Shown here in pieces: positions 17,096-26,339 of a stretch of 64,000 nucleotides of DNA. The position numbers were made by a program, and so were the translations under genes. Below the pieces are notes generated by a model, which was not told where the DNA came from, ran no database searches, and saw nothing but the letters and a program-made list of their open reading frames with translations. Position 1 is the stretch's first letter. Every line of letters begins with the position of its first letter. This DNA is from a virus, in IMG/VR virus record IMGVR_UViG_3300036770_001423, positions 1 through 64,000 of that record; one strand, 5' to 3'.

Positions 17096-17740
17096 CTATT
17101 TTTTAAATGTGTCAAGCTTGGCTTTGAGTTGCATTATCTGCGCCTTACTATTCAGCGGCGTAGGGCCGTATATTGTTGATACAGTCGTATTTGCTATCGT
17201 ATTAACAATATCACTCAACAAAGCAATCAGTTCTTCTTGGTCATTATACACTGAATATTTGGACTTCGTATGTATCTCTACATTACCGTCTTCTTTAAGG
17301 ACTAATTTATTATCCTTGAATTTCAGAACAACATCTTTCGGGTCTGGCTGTAAATGACTATTCTTTGTATACAATCCGACAATAGCAACAGCGTCACTCA
17401 TATCGTGCATACGTTGGGTTGGTTCTGTAACAGAGCTACCACCACCCTCCAACCATTCTTCAATGTTACGCATTGAGAATTCAAGCCAAACTGTATCACC
17501 AACTTGAATTGGAAATGATAACAACCCTCCTCCAGCAGAAGGGTTAATCACAGGAACATTGAATATCTCAGGACACTCACTCACTTGTCCATCAGAATGC
17601 TGCATATCAATTGTAGGACGAACAGAAATAATATTCTTACTTTCGTATTCAGAATTATCAGTTACAATAGCTGGAAGTCCAGTGAAGATTTGTGACTGCA
17701 ATGATTCCAAATGACTTTTCATAAAAGCTTTTAAGCTCAT
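17096..17740 (-). CDS. Baseplate central spike, gp138/gpV-like, 214 aa
   Basis: The N-terminus matches the phage gp138 N-terminal OB-type domain: ICVRP-like start region (IISVRPTIDMQHSDGQV), FPIQVGDTVWLEFSMRNIEEWL, and HDMSDAVAIVGLYT. The C-terminal part (DNKLVLKEDGNVEIHTKSKY) is a short beta-spike. It forms the membrane-piercing tip. GGAGATAGC precedes the ATG, which overlaps the preceding stop. Confidence 0.83.
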   Translation of the reverse strand: MSLKAFMKSHLESLQSQIFTGLPAIVTDNSEYESKNIISVRPTIDMQHSDGQVSECPEIFNVPVINPSAGGGLLSFPIQVGDTVWLEFSMRNIEEWLEGGGSSVTEPTQRMHDMSDAVAIVGLYTKNSHLQPDPKDVVLKFKDNKLVLKEDGNVEIHTKSKYSVYNDQEELIALLSDIVNTIANTTVSTIYGPTPLNSKAQIMQLKAKLDTFKK

Positions 17741-18798
17741 GCTATCTCCAACACTATTTCACTATCCCAACCACCGCCATCTAAATAAGACAATCGTGTA
17801 TCAACTGAAATTACTTTATACAAACCTTTGTATTGACCTTGAGTGATTCTGATAAGTTGACCTATCTTAATACGATGGTCTAAGAATGTCACCAACTTGA
17901 ATCGTGCAGGCGTTTCAACTGAAGGAACCTCTTGCTTTGATTCTTGTTCTGGTTCCATTGACTTCATCAGGTCAGCATTAATGTCATACTGCACAGTGAA
18001 TTTATTGAATGTACGAGGATGAATGTACAACTCGTTTAATGTGATGTACCAAGAATAATTAAATTGCTCACATACTTTATCTAACAACTGAGAAGACAAT
18101 CCTTGGAAACTATAACCACCCTTAGCCACAGTTTCTGCTGGAGATGGTAACGAATCTAAGTTCTTAGCTTTTGTTTCCAGAAAGCCAGTGGCAATCCCTT
18201 GCTCTTTCATTGCGCCAGCAATATCCGTAAGGATTTGAGAATACTTTGTATTTGGAGGCCAAGCAAAAGATACTCTCGAAGTCTTTAATTGAACGTTACT
18301 ATCTACACACTGTATCTCAGTGACAATATCCGTACCTTGCTTTCTACTGAAAGCTCTTTGAGATGTTCCAGTGAACACGATACCAACATCATCACCATAC
18401 CCAGCTTCAAGGATTACGTAAGCATTCTTTCTTTCAAGTTTAGCTCTTGTTTCTTTTGAAGCGTTAAACACTCTGATAACTGATGTAGCTACATCACCTT
18501 CTTTAGCTGCGCTGTTAATCTCAGCAGTCATGTGTAAGTTGGTGATCATTACGCTATCACCACCGGAGGTGGTTTTGGTCTGATTGGTAGTACCTGCTAA
18601 AACGCTCTCAGATTGATTTTGAGAGGTTTTAACTGATGGGATAGATGTTTGTATACCCTGCAAGGAAGAATCGACTGGAGGAACGCTCCAAGCGCTATAA
18701 TAGCCTTGTTTAATATTCGCTGGTGCAGACCCACCCGTATACGTAACTTTCTGTTCAATTACACTTAATCGGTAACTGCGGTCAAACACCAGTGACAT
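17737..18798 (-). CDS. Baseplate hub protein (gpD/gp27-like), 353 aa
   Basis: Its place between the Dit/plug proteins and the spike, and motifs such as TSVIRVFNASKETRAKL, VFTGTSQRAF and the KIGQLIRITQGQYKGLYKV barrel, fit the hub family (late-control gpD or XkdQ analogues). It would join the tail tube to the spike. TAATG coupling with the preceding gene. Confidence 0.75.
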   Translation of the reverse strand: MSLVFDRSYRLSVIEQKVTYTGGSAPANIKQGYYSAWSVPPVDSSLQGIQTSIPSVKTSQNQSESVLAGTTNQTKTTSGGDSVMITNLHMTAEINSAAKEGDVATSVIRVFNASKETRAKLERKNAYVILEAGYGDDVGIVFTGTSQRAFSRKQGTDIVTEIQCVDSNVQLKTSRVSFAWPPNTKYSQILTDIAGAMKEQGIATGFLETKAKNLDSLPSPAETVAKGGYSFQGLSSQLLDKVCEQFNYSWYITLNELYIHPRTFNKFTVQYDINADLMKSMEPEQESKQEVPSVETPARFKLVTFLDHRIKIGQLIRITQGQYKGLYKVISVDTRLSYLDGGGWDSEIVLEIA

Positions 18799-19133
18799 TA
18801 GAACACTCCTGCTTCTTCTGCGTTAGTGAGATAAACAAACTCATACTTCAAACCCTGTCCAAAGTTATTACGTCCAAGGTCTTCAACACTGTCTGTGTTA
18901 TTCACAATATAGATATTACCACCCAAAGGGTTGTTAGGTAATTGTTTTGTAGCACATACACCGAAACAAAGCTTCACTCCATCCATTAACACATTCTTAT
19001 TAACATCCAGTAAACTGAAATACCAAGAAGCTTCTCTTGTATTCCACTTCATTACGGAATAGAATATCTGATTGTTTAAGCTGATACGAGTTTCCGAATA
19101 AGCATCTGTTGGAACAAATATAGATAAAGCCAT
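18798..19133 (-). CDS. Baseplate plug-like protein (Pam3 gp18 type), 111 aa
   Basis: Short beta protein with the pattern LNNQIFYSVMKWNTREASWY followed by DGVKLCFGVCATKQLP. This corresponds to small baseplate plug proteins placed between Dit-like and hub genes in Pam3-like phages (DUF6983 type). TAATG coupling with 19133-19750. Confidence 0.7.
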   Translation of the reverse strand: MALSIFVPTDAYSETRISLNNQIFYSVMKWNTREASWYFSLLDVNKNVLMDGVKLCFGVCATKQLPNNPLGGNIYIVNNTDSVEDLGRNNFGQGLKYEFVYLTNAEEAGVF

Positions 19134-19750
19134 TATTTCGCCCCCGTGATAGCATCGAAGTCAGGTTCTTCGATGGCGTTACCTGTCAGATAATTATACC
19201 CTGCCCTTCCCGCTGTATATTCAATGCCGGATTTACTACCGTTATCTTTCTTGCCCGATAAACCATCTTTTGTTGAAGCTGATGCGTTATCTGTACTGTC
19301 AGTTGTCTCTCCAGCTACTTGAACTAAAGAAGCTTTAGCTTTATCAACAATCTTGATTTGTTCAATTGACATACTAATACGCCAACTACCAAGACCTTCA
19401 ACAACACCTTTCTGTCCACTGAAGTCTGTGAACAAACAATTCTTATATGGAGACAAACGGTTGTCTAAGAACACAGTAAATAGTTCACGAGATTTACGTA
19501 GTGTATCCAATCCTTGGATATAATCCTTGATACCTTTCTGTGGAGAGTTCTTAGTAAGATTGACGACTTCAGTTATTACGCCAGATAATGTAAACGTAGA
19601 ATTTTCAACAACAGAGTGGTCTGTAACAGAAGCCCCCGACTCAACGGGGAACTTCGTATTAGTGTTTCTGTGTTGAAACCCTACATCAGTAGTGGCGGTT
19701 AGTTCAAAGACATCGCCAGCTTTTGTCTTGATGTAGAATACAGCCATCAT
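19133..19750 (-). CDS. Dit-like tail protein, 205 aa
   Basis: The segment TKFPVESGASVTDHSV is the signature of the Dit-like N-terminal domain that forms the ring at the tube-baseplate junction. Residues ~150-205 are a serine- and glycine-rich tail. It starts with ATGATG overlapping the tape-measure stop, preceded by AGGAG. Confidence 0.78.
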   Translation of the reverse strand: MMAVFYIKTKAGDVFELTATTDVGFQHRNTNTKFPVESGASVTDHSVVENSTFTLSGVITEVVNLTKNSPQKGIKDYIQGLDTLRKSRELFTVFLDNRLSPYKNCLFTDFSGQKGVVEGLGSWRISMSIEQIKIVDKAKASLVQVAGETTDSTDNASASTKDGLSGKKDNGSKSGIEYTAGRAGYNYLTGNAIEEPDFDAITGAK

Positions 19751-20793
19751 CTAACTCCTACTGATTGTAAAGCGCCGTAGTTGTCCATAACTTTCTTGCT
19801 TTCCTCACCAATGCGACGAATCTGTTCATCATTGACATCACCTTGAATGATGATTGTTTGATTAAACATCATATCGTATGCAGACTTAGCTAGGTTGACA
19901 GGGGCTTGTAGCATCTTCTGGTAACTATCTAAAAAGTTAGCCGTTGCTGGCATAGCTTTCTTAGCAGCAGCAACACGTTCTTCCCCACTCATGGCGGCAC
20001 CAAATAAGTAAGAACCAATACCACCTGACTCCCTCTGCGCTGCCATTATCTGCTCACTGCTGAACTTAGACAAGAACTTCTTATCCGCTTCATTTCCGAA
20101 GCCAGCTCGAACACGAGCCTGTGCTGCTGCAATATCTCTACTTTGTTGTGAAGCTTTATCACTTTCCCCTACGCCAATTAAATTGGAATCAAAGATTGCT
20201 CTAACTTCATCAATAGCTGCCAACATACCTGTAATCATGGCAAACGGTGTTTTAAGCGCCATCATCAAAGCTCTACCGAAACCAGCAGCCAACGGTATCA
20301 GTGTCCTAAAGCTTGCAGCGATACCAACAGCAGCAATTGACATCGCTGCCATAGGGTTATCAGCACCCCATTTCATTACTTTCCACAGCGTTTCTAAAGA
20401 ACGAATAAAGAAAGTAATTGCAGGCGTCACTATGTTACTAATAACGTAACCTATTGCTCGGAAAACTTTATCATAAATACGACCAATGCGTTCTAAAGCT
20501 ATCCCATTATTACCTAAAGTGTCTGTCAAGTTTTTGAATAACTGTGCAAGACCTTTATTGTACCCACTGTTGAATACTTTGTCCTGAGCAAGCTGTAACT
20601 CGTTAGTGAATTGACCTTGCGCTACACGAACACTGTTTAATTTTGCCTCTAACGCACCACCGGCACTAGACATTAACTTCATTTGCTTAGCAACTTTAGG
20701 TAACGTGTCTACCGCCATTAAGTTACCAGCTTCCATTAACTTGAACATTTCAAGTTCTGTCATACCTAAAGCTTTAGCAAATATTTGTACACC
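19747..20793 (-). CDS. Tape measure protein, exon 2
   Basis: This C-terminal 348 residues of the tape measure begin GVQIFAKALGMTELEMFK, which continues SMPG of exon 1 in the conserved tape-measure motif. There are hydrophobic central segments (FRAIGYVISNIVTPAITFFI, AAMSIAAVGIAASFR). Joined to exon 1 it gives ~803 aa, setting a moderate tail length. The ATG at 20763 is an internal codon, not a start. Confidence 0.88.
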   Translation of the reverse strand, partial: GVQIFAKALGMTELEMFKLMEAGNLMAVDTLPKVAKQMKLMSSAGGALEAKLNSVRVAQGQFTNELQLAQDKVFNSGYNKGLAQLFKNLTDTLGNNGIALERIGRIYDKVFRAIGYVISNIVTPAITFFIRSLETLWKVMKWGADNPMAAMSIAAVGIAASFRTLIPLAAGFGRALMMALKTPFAMITGMLAAIDEVRAIFDSNLIGVGESDKASQQSRDIAAAQARVRAGFGNEADKKFLSKFSSEQIMAAQRESGGIGSYLFGAAMSGEERVAAAKKAMPATANFLDSYQKMLQAPVNLAKSAYDMMFNQTIIIQGDVNDEQIRRIGEESKKVMDNYGALQSVGVR

Positions 20794-21823
20794 CGTTTTG
20801 TTCAGGAGCGGTCGTTACTCACTCCCCGCTTTATTCAAGCTGCTGCATGTTTCCATGCAGACCAGACTATATCATCATCTCTATAAGATGCTTATCATTT
20901 CGAGTTCACTTGAACCCTACTCCCTTATGGGATAGTCGTTGAGCACAATACCAATTCGTTATATAATTCTTTATGTGTTTTACCTGAGGTGATATTTGCT
21001 ACATGGTGCCTGTTTATCTTACCACCAAATTCAGCAATTATTTCCTTAGTTGTTTTTCCAGAGATAAACATTAAAAGTACTTTTCTGACATCATCTTCAG
21101 TCAAATATTTTCTTGGTAAGTTAAACTCATAATCATTAGATATGTGAGACCAAGACTGTTTACTCTTAATTGAATATACTGTTGATTTATTTAAACCGGT
21201 AATTTTGCAAATTTCCATAATCTTCTTACCTTCACACAGAAGACTACATACTTGCCTTACCGTCTCATCACTAATGGTTGCCCTATATCCCAACCTACCA
21301 ATCAACATATTACCAAACTCAATACCGTGTTGGTAATTCCCTTTAGGGGATACCCACTCAAGATTCTCAATAGAATTGTTACGTCTATTTGAATCTTTAT
21401 GGTTAACTTGAGTAAGTGTTGTTGGATCTGTATTTTGGATAAACACAATAGCTAACGCTCTGTGTACATAACAACCTTTAGTTTTCTTTTCAACAGGGCA
21501 CCATACCTTGATTCTCAAATACCCGTCTCTGTCTGTGTATGGTGTTAATTTATTCAATGTGTAGCTGGAATAACAATTCCCGTCAACGTCTATAGACAAG
21601 AATTCATAATCTTTTACTTTATATAACATGTTGCCTCCATTTAGGAGGATTGGCATCTTCGCTGCGGATTGTCCAATCCTGACAAATTTTTACTATACTT
21701 GCAATAGTTAATTGCAACCCCACACTATATTACTATGTATGGTTAGTATTGTCAAGCTCTAAGGAGTTTCCCGCATTAGATAAGTTTTCTGTATACATTG
21801 CTGTATACAGGGGCTTTCTATAA
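20794..21823 (-). ncRNA. Group I intron in the tape measure gene
   Basis: This 1030-nt intron encodes an HNH endonuclease. The 5' exon ends in T (21824) and the intron ends in G (20794); removal restores PGGVQIFAK in phase. Core signatures on the minus strand are AATGCGGGAAACTCC (P4/P5-like, near 21770) and GATATAGTCTGG near 20865, followed by a P8-type TCTGCATGGAAACATGCAG hairpin. The latter is almost identical to the one in terminase intron 2, so the two are related. Confidence 0.88.
20925..21629 (-). CDS. Intron-encoded HNH homing endonuclease, 234 aa
   Basis: Contains VNHKDSNRRNNSIENLEWVS, the HNH core of NUMOD4/HNH-type homing enzymes, then two helix-turn-helix-like DNA-binding segments (KIMEICKITGLNKSTVYSIK and TKEIIAEFGGKINRHHVANI) of the NUMOD type. 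It would cut intronless tape-measure alleles. The start is the ATG of MLYKVKDYEF at 21629, with GGAGG seven bases upstream. Wholly inside the intron. Confidence 0.88.
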   Translation of the reverse strand: MLYKVKDYEFLSIDVDGNCYSSYTLNKLTPYTDRDGYLRIKVWCPVEKKTKGCYVHRALAIVFIQNTDPTTLTQVNHKDSNRRNNSIENLEWVSPKGNYQHGIEFGNMLIGRLGYRATISDETVRQVCSLLCEGKKIMEICKITGLNKSTVYSIKSKQSWSHISNDYEFNLPRKYLTEDDVRKVLLMFISGKTTKEIIAEFGGKINRHHVANITSGKTHKELYNELVLCSTTIP

Positions 21824-23188
21824 ACCCGGCATTGATTCTGCGAATTGCAAACGCAACTCCTCACTGGAGATGCGGGTTTTACTCATCATCTGCTGAATAG
21901 CATTGAATGCTAACTTCATTTTCTCTTGTGATAAGCCTAACACTGTACCAAGCTCAGACATATTAGTGAATAGTTCTTCAATCTGAGTATTGGTTAATTT
22001 ATCTTTAGCGGCAAATTTAAACTTGATGTATTGATCCGCAATATCTTTTACACTCAAACCTAAACGTCTTGACAAATCAATCAAGAACTGCATTTGCTGC
22101 TTAGCGTCTGACGTATTACCTGTTGCGGCAAGCATAGCAGAGTTTAAAGCTTCAAATGATTGACCTGTTTGGTTGATGGCACTTGTACCAGCAAACAAAG
22201 CATACAGACTCGCGTACTCTCGTACCATGTTGCGTGTAGAGTCCTGTAAACTGCTCATTGCAGCAGCAGCACCCATACTATGTCTACGCTGTTTCTCAAG
22301 CTCATGGTTCATCCTAGACAGTTCTTTTGTCACTGTTCTAAGCTGATCTATGTTACCTGAAGCAATAGCTGCATCAATCTTAGCACCGCCAAGGGGACGA
22401 TAACGTTCTACATCTCTTGCTGCACGAACAAACGCATCAGCACCTTTCTGTGTAGTTTGTTTCTGAGCGCCTTGAAGTAATGAAGCTTGTTGCTGAGATG
22501 TGTAGTTCTGAAAACCACCACCCTTCTTAATGGCATTGAATGTATTGTTTGTAGCAGTACCTGTTGGACCAGTCATCAGTGTGGCTACACGAACATTAGA
22601 TTCTTTCAAATCTCTGTTCAGTTTAATTACACTAGCACGAATCGCTTTAATCTTTTCTAATGAACCCCCACGAGCCGCTTGTCTTGCTGACAATAAAGCC
22701 TGCAATGCTTGTTGTCTTCCTTCAGGACCACTAGACTTTAAATCACGGAAAGCTTGTAAATTAGTAAGAGTACCCAACGACCTACGTTTACGTAAGCGCT
22801 CATTGGCAATGCCGAGAGCAGACTGGTCGGACTGCATCTTACGATAGTAATTACCCATAGCTTTGAGCTGAGGGTTTACTTCAGGATTGATTAATGCACG
22901 AACAGCTTGTTGACGTTTAGCGGATTCAATAAAACTTTTATCAGCAATCTTTTTACTTTCTTTAGCTGACTTTCTTTCAATATCTTCTTTCTTCTTAGCT
23001 GTTGTTTCAGCAACCTTCACAGCGTTATCGGATATTTGCTTCTCAGCTTTTAATCCATTCTTAACACGTTTAGCGTCTACTCCAACAGCTAACTTTTCTA
23101 ACGATTTGTGTAAATCTTGAATTTGAGATTTAATCTTTGATGTATCAAACCCCAAGCTGACAAGAAAATCTTCAATTGGGCTGGACAT
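21824..23188 (-). CDS. Tape measure protein, exon 1
   Basis: The N-terminal 455 residues of the tail tape measure. A charged coiled-coil start (TTAKKKEDIERKSAKESKK) leads into the conserved domain with TGNTSDAKQQMQFLIDLSRR, QMMSKTRISSEELRLQFAE and SMPG at the splice junction. The frame continues three codons into the intron and stops at 21818. It overlaps the tail chaperone frame by one base. Confidence 0.88.
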
Positions 23189-23451
23189 TATTTCTCCCGC
23201 AGTTTAGCATCCTTTCGATATGCTTCTTCTTTTGTATATTTGATTGTCAGATATTCTCGTAGTTTCAAGCATTCAATATAAGTGTATGTGTGCATTAAAT
23301 CCCATGCACTCACTTTGAATTCAGTCATTTCAGATATTTGATAAAAGAACCAATCTTCATCATCAAGAAGGGTTCCTTTCTTTATCGCAGCCAATACTTG
23401 ATTTAAGTAGGGCTGGTCATGCTCTGAAACTTCTCTTGAAAACGAGAAATT
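23188..23451 (-). CDS. Tail assembly chaperone, -1 frame extension
   Basis: Downstream half of the tail chaperone pair, the equivalent of lambda T in GT. The frame is open from the slippery site at 23457-23451 to the stop at 23188. A -1 shift would add 87 residues and give a 219-aa fusion. As a separate gene it would have to start at a TTG (23394) without a Shine-Dalgarno site, which favours the frameshift model. Contains DDEDWFFYQISEMTEFKVS and YIECLKLREYL. Confidence 0.75.
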   Translation of the reverse strand, partial: NFSFSREVSEHDQPYLNQVLAAIKKGTLLDDEDWFFYQISEMTEFKVSAWDLMHTYTYIECLKLREYLTIKYTKEEAYRKDAKLREK

Positions 23452-23846
23452 AAACCCTTTCCCTTGAAAAGACTCCCGAAGTTCTGTTCAATAGCAAAGG
23501 CTACTAATTCAATCAAGATTTCATATTGACCAACAATGATGTCAGCCAACTTAACTTGTACACCATCTTTTAACAAATGAGCCAATAGACGATTGAAGAT
23601 CATATCTTCTAAATTAATCTGGTCAATTTGTTGTAACAACAACAACGCCATTTCACGGAACGTTTTAGGGGCACCATGAAATACGTCATCGTGTCGTGAA
23701 GCATCGAATGATTCACCTACTAACGGTAACAAAACTTTAGACAATTCTACTGAGGTTCTAAAACCACTTAAACCATCTAACACTTTAATATGATAAGTGC
23801 TTCCGTCAATCTCAATACTACGTAAATTACTTGCTGGCATTTGCAT
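23403..23846 (-). CDS. Tail assembly chaperone, 147 aa
   Basis: Lies between the tube and tape-measure genes, where the tail assembly chaperone (lambda G role) belongs. Typical content: RSIEIDGSTYHIKVLDGLSG at the start, then helical regions (FREMALLLLQQIDQINLEDM). It keeps the tape measure soluble during tube assembly. AGGAG lies nine bases before the first ATG. A -1 frameshift site lies 15 codons before its stop. Confidence 0.82.
   Translation of the reverse strand: MQMPASNLRSIEIDGSTYHIKVLDGLSGFRTSVELSKVLLPLVGESFDASRHDDVFHGAPKTFREMALLLLQQIDQINLEDMIFNRLLAHLLKDGVQVKLADIIVGQYEILIELVAFAIEQNFGSLFKGKGLISRFQEKFQSMTSPT
23451..23457 (-). promoter_or_regulatory. Slippery heptamer GGGTTTA for -1 programmed frameshift
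   Basis: On the minus strand the chaperone reads AAG GGT TTA, which is the canonical X XXY YYZ layout (G GGT TTA). The -1 frame is open from here to 23188. Confidence 0.75.
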
Positions 23847-23867
23847 TTGAAAGTTCTCCTTTGTTCA

Positions 23868-24434
23868 TTACGAGAATATTGATGTAATCTGTTTTCCAAC
23901 AGACTTCACAGCTTCACCTACTTTACGGAATAGGATTTGCTCATTCGTTAATAATGAATCATCTAGTTTAATATTCTGGTTAGGTTGCATATCTATACAA
24001 TAGATAGACCATGTTGTAGCACCAGCCATGTTCGTATAGGATTGGTCTGGGTGCTTTTGAATAAATGATGAGGTTGATTTCCAACTCACCATTAAGTTAT
24101 AATCTGTAAACACTAATTGAGGAAGTTCAATAGGTTTTGTAGGGTCTTGCATATTACGCTGAATGTCTAACAACCATTTGTTGTTCTGACTCATTTGAAG
24201 CAGAGTGAATGTCACAACAGCATCTTTGTTTGTTTGTCTCTGTAACGCGGTGTTACCATCAATACCTTTAACCACACCAATGTTATCAGCAGAGTAAGAG
24301 ATGTTCACCATTTGGTCTGGAGCAAATTCAGTTATCGGCTGATTACCTAAAACTAAAGAAACTAATTGAGGGTTGTAGGTAGTTACAGATCTGTCTTTGA
24401 ATAGTGACCATCCACTACCGCCAAAATTAAACAT
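23868..24434 (-). CDS. Second tail-tube-like protein (DUF3277-like), 188 aa
   Basis: Shares with the adjacent tube protein the pattern NISYSADNIGVVKGIDGNTA followed by AVVTFTLLQMSQNNKWLLDI, that is, a tube-fold core with TLLQ. It has an extra C-terminal helix. It may be a tube-terminal or baseplate-proximal variant. AGAGGTAAACG precedes the ATG. A terminator separates it from the tube gene, so its dose may be lower. Confidence 0.62.
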   Translation of the reverse strand: MFNFGGSGWSLFKDRSVTTYNPQLVSLVLGNQPITEFAPDQMVNISYSADNIGVVKGIDGNTALQRQTNKDAVVTFTLLQMSQNNKWLLDIQRNMQDPTKPIELPQLVFTDYNLMVSWKSTSSFIQKHPDQSYTNMAGATTWSIYCIDMQPNQNIKLDDSLLTNEQILFRKVGEAVKSVGKQITSIFS

Positions 24435-24450
24435 CGTTTACCTCTTAAAC

Positions 24451-24474
24451 AAGAAAGCCCCGACAAGCGGGGCT
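24451..24474 (-). terminator. Terminator after the tail tube gene
   Basis: AGCCCCG / CGGGGCT stem with a five-base loop, followed on the minus strand by TTTCTT. It probably reduces expression of downstream tail genes relative to sheath and tube. Confidence 0.65.
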
Positions 24475-24482
24475 AATTACTG

Positions 24483-24977
24483 TTAGCCTACACCGAGTAA
24501 ATCAGCAGCGGCAGCTACTTGTGAAGCAATGCCCAAGGCTTGAGTGATTTCACTGTTAGAAGATACAGGAATCATGTTAGACACGAAGAATGTCCATGTT
24601 TTAGCGTTCTGACCATCTGACAAAGTTACAGGCGCGGCGGTTTTTAAATGTGCATCGCGACATTCATATAACGCAGAACCTGAAGGATCAACAATTGTCA
24701 TATTCTCACGAACGATGTCATCGTCGCGCTGCTGTGCAGCGTAAATGTTTGATAAGTACAGATTAGTTTCTGCATTCTGCAACAAAGTGATCGTGACCAT
24801 TGCGGTATAGTTAGCAATCTTGGTCAGAGCGACATCGCCTTGCGCACCTACAACTTCATCAGTTAAATCAGAATTAGGTGTGATTGTTACAAACTCACCA
24901 TCTGCAAAACCGTAGAAAGGTACGCCACCCCAAGCAATACGTACAGCCTGCGGGCTGTAAGTTTTAATATAAGCCAT
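24483..24977 (-). CDS. Tail tube protein, DUF3277-type, 164 aa
   Basis: The gene immediately after the sheath, with the DUF3277 pattern: TYSPQAVRIAWGGVPFYGFA near the start, GAQGDVALTKIANYTAMVTI and TLLQNAETN. It would stack in hexameric rings inside the sheath. The length fits the family. Confidence 0.82.
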   Translation of the reverse strand: MAYIKTYSPQAVRIAWGGVPFYGFADGEFVTITPNSDLTDEVVGAQGDVALTKIANYTAMVTITLLQNAETNLYLSNIYAAQQRDDDIVRENMTIVDPSGSALYECRDAHLKTAAPVTLSDGQNAKTWTFFVSNMIPVSSNSEITQALGIASQVAAAADLLGVG

Positions 24978-24990
24978 TATTTACTCCAAA

Positions 24991-26337
24991 TTAAGCGTTA
25001 AAAGAAATTGCCAGTGTACCGGTGATGTCAATCAATTCGATTGAACCAGACAACTCAGCTTTGAAGTAACCTTCATCCAACAGACCTAGGCCTTTCTTAG
25101 CAGCGGATACGTCACGCTCATCTGGTAAAGTGATTAAGTAGTTGTCATTGATGAAGCTACGGCGAACAAACAGGTCCAGAGTTTTAGCAATGGTAGAACG
25201 AACGGCGTTGATACCGTTGTTGTTGTATGGCAGCTTGCCGCCTTTCTGAGACAGCAACAGAGCAGTCAGGTTAGCTTTCATTTCATTCTCTAAAGCATCA
25301 CGACCACGGATGTTGTCAATGCGCTCACCACCAGCAACCAGACCACCACGAGTAGCATTCTGACCACCTTCTAAACGAATGAATGTAGCATTACGTGCAG
25401 ACAGGTTATTCTGTTGTGTTTGTGTCAGGACATTACCATCTACGTTTTGTGATGGAGACAAAGCTACTACGTTGTTAGTCCAAATTACTGAACCAGCATC
25501 GAATGGAGCGTTGTGACCCACGTAGTTTAATTCCACGAAGTCTTCATCAGCTTTCTGATGGTACAGGCCGAATGTACGGAAGTAACCAGCATCTGACAGC
25601 TTACCTAAGATGTCACCTGATACAGCAGCACCTTTAACGTAAGTACCGTAGTTAGCAGCACCTTCTACTGCAACAGCATATAACTTAGCACGGGCTTCTA
25701 CATCAGCAGCCATAGCCAATACCCAAGCTTCCGAATGGTCTTCTGAAGTAATGAAATAGCAATCTGAGTCTGCGTCCAGAACACGCTGTAACGCAGCAGA
25801 AGCTGTTGCTGTAGATGTGTAAGAGTCAGTCAGATTTAACAGCGCTGTTACGGCAAATTTGTTAGTGCCAGTAGGGGCGATTGTCACAACACTTGTTGCT
25901 GAAGTAGCAGCAACTAATGCGCCTACAGCAGATGCTTCAACGGCAGCAGCGATAGCAGTAGCAATTGTAGTTGTTGTATCTGAACCAGTAGCAGTAACAG
26001 AAATATTAGCTGATACCGCACCTGATGCGATTGTGAAACTAAATACTTTGCCGTTTGCTACAGAATCAACTGTAAGTTTTAAATCAGCTTCAATCTGACC
26101 AACTTTGAATGACTTACCAACTGGAGTGTTAGCGAAGAACTGTGTTGCTGCTTTGTATACACTGTGAGTGGTAGGGAATACTTGACCAACAGATAAAAGA
26201 TTAGAATAAGCGGTAACTACTTCTTGTGTGAAGCGGTGTTTCGCTAAGAATACCGGAGTACCATAACCCTGACGGCTAACAGTAACACCTTGTAAAGAGA
26301 TGGTGACATTTGCAATGTCGGTAATAGCACCAGCCAT
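24991..26337 (-). CDS. Tail sheath protein, DUF3383-type, 448 aa
   Basis: Contractile sheath subunit. It has the DUF3383 layout: a short N-terminal ITDIANVTISLQGVTVSRQG, an inserted alanine/threonine-rich beta domain (residues ~95-175), LQRVLDADSDCYFITSEDHS, RTFGLYHQ, and a C-terminal INAVRSTIAKTLDLFVRRSF followed by SGSIELIDITGTLAISF. It proves a myovirus-type tail. GAGGTTTAATA precedes the ATG. Confidence 0.9.
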   Translation of the reverse strand: MAGAITDIANVTISLQGVTVSRQGYGTPVFLAKHRFTQEVVTAYSNLLSVGQVFPTTHSVYKAATQFFANTPVGKSFKVGQIEADLKLTVDSVANGKVFSFTIASGAVSANISVTATGSDTTTTIATAIAAAVEASAVGALVAATSATSVVTIAPTGTNKFAVTALLNLTDSYTSTATASAALQRVLDADSDCYFITSEDHSEAWVLAMAADVEARAKLYAVAVEGAANYGTYVKGAAVSGDILGKLSDAGYFRTFGLYHQKADEDFVELNYVGHNAPFDAGSVIWTNNVVALSPSQNVDGNVLTQTQQNNLSARNATFIRLEGGQNATRGGLVAGGERIDNIRGRDALENEMKANLTALLLSQKGGKLPYNNNGINAVRSTIAKTLDLFVRRSFINDNYLITLPDERDVSAAKKGLGLLDEGYFKAELSGSIELIDITGTLAISFNA

Positions 26338-26339
26338 TA

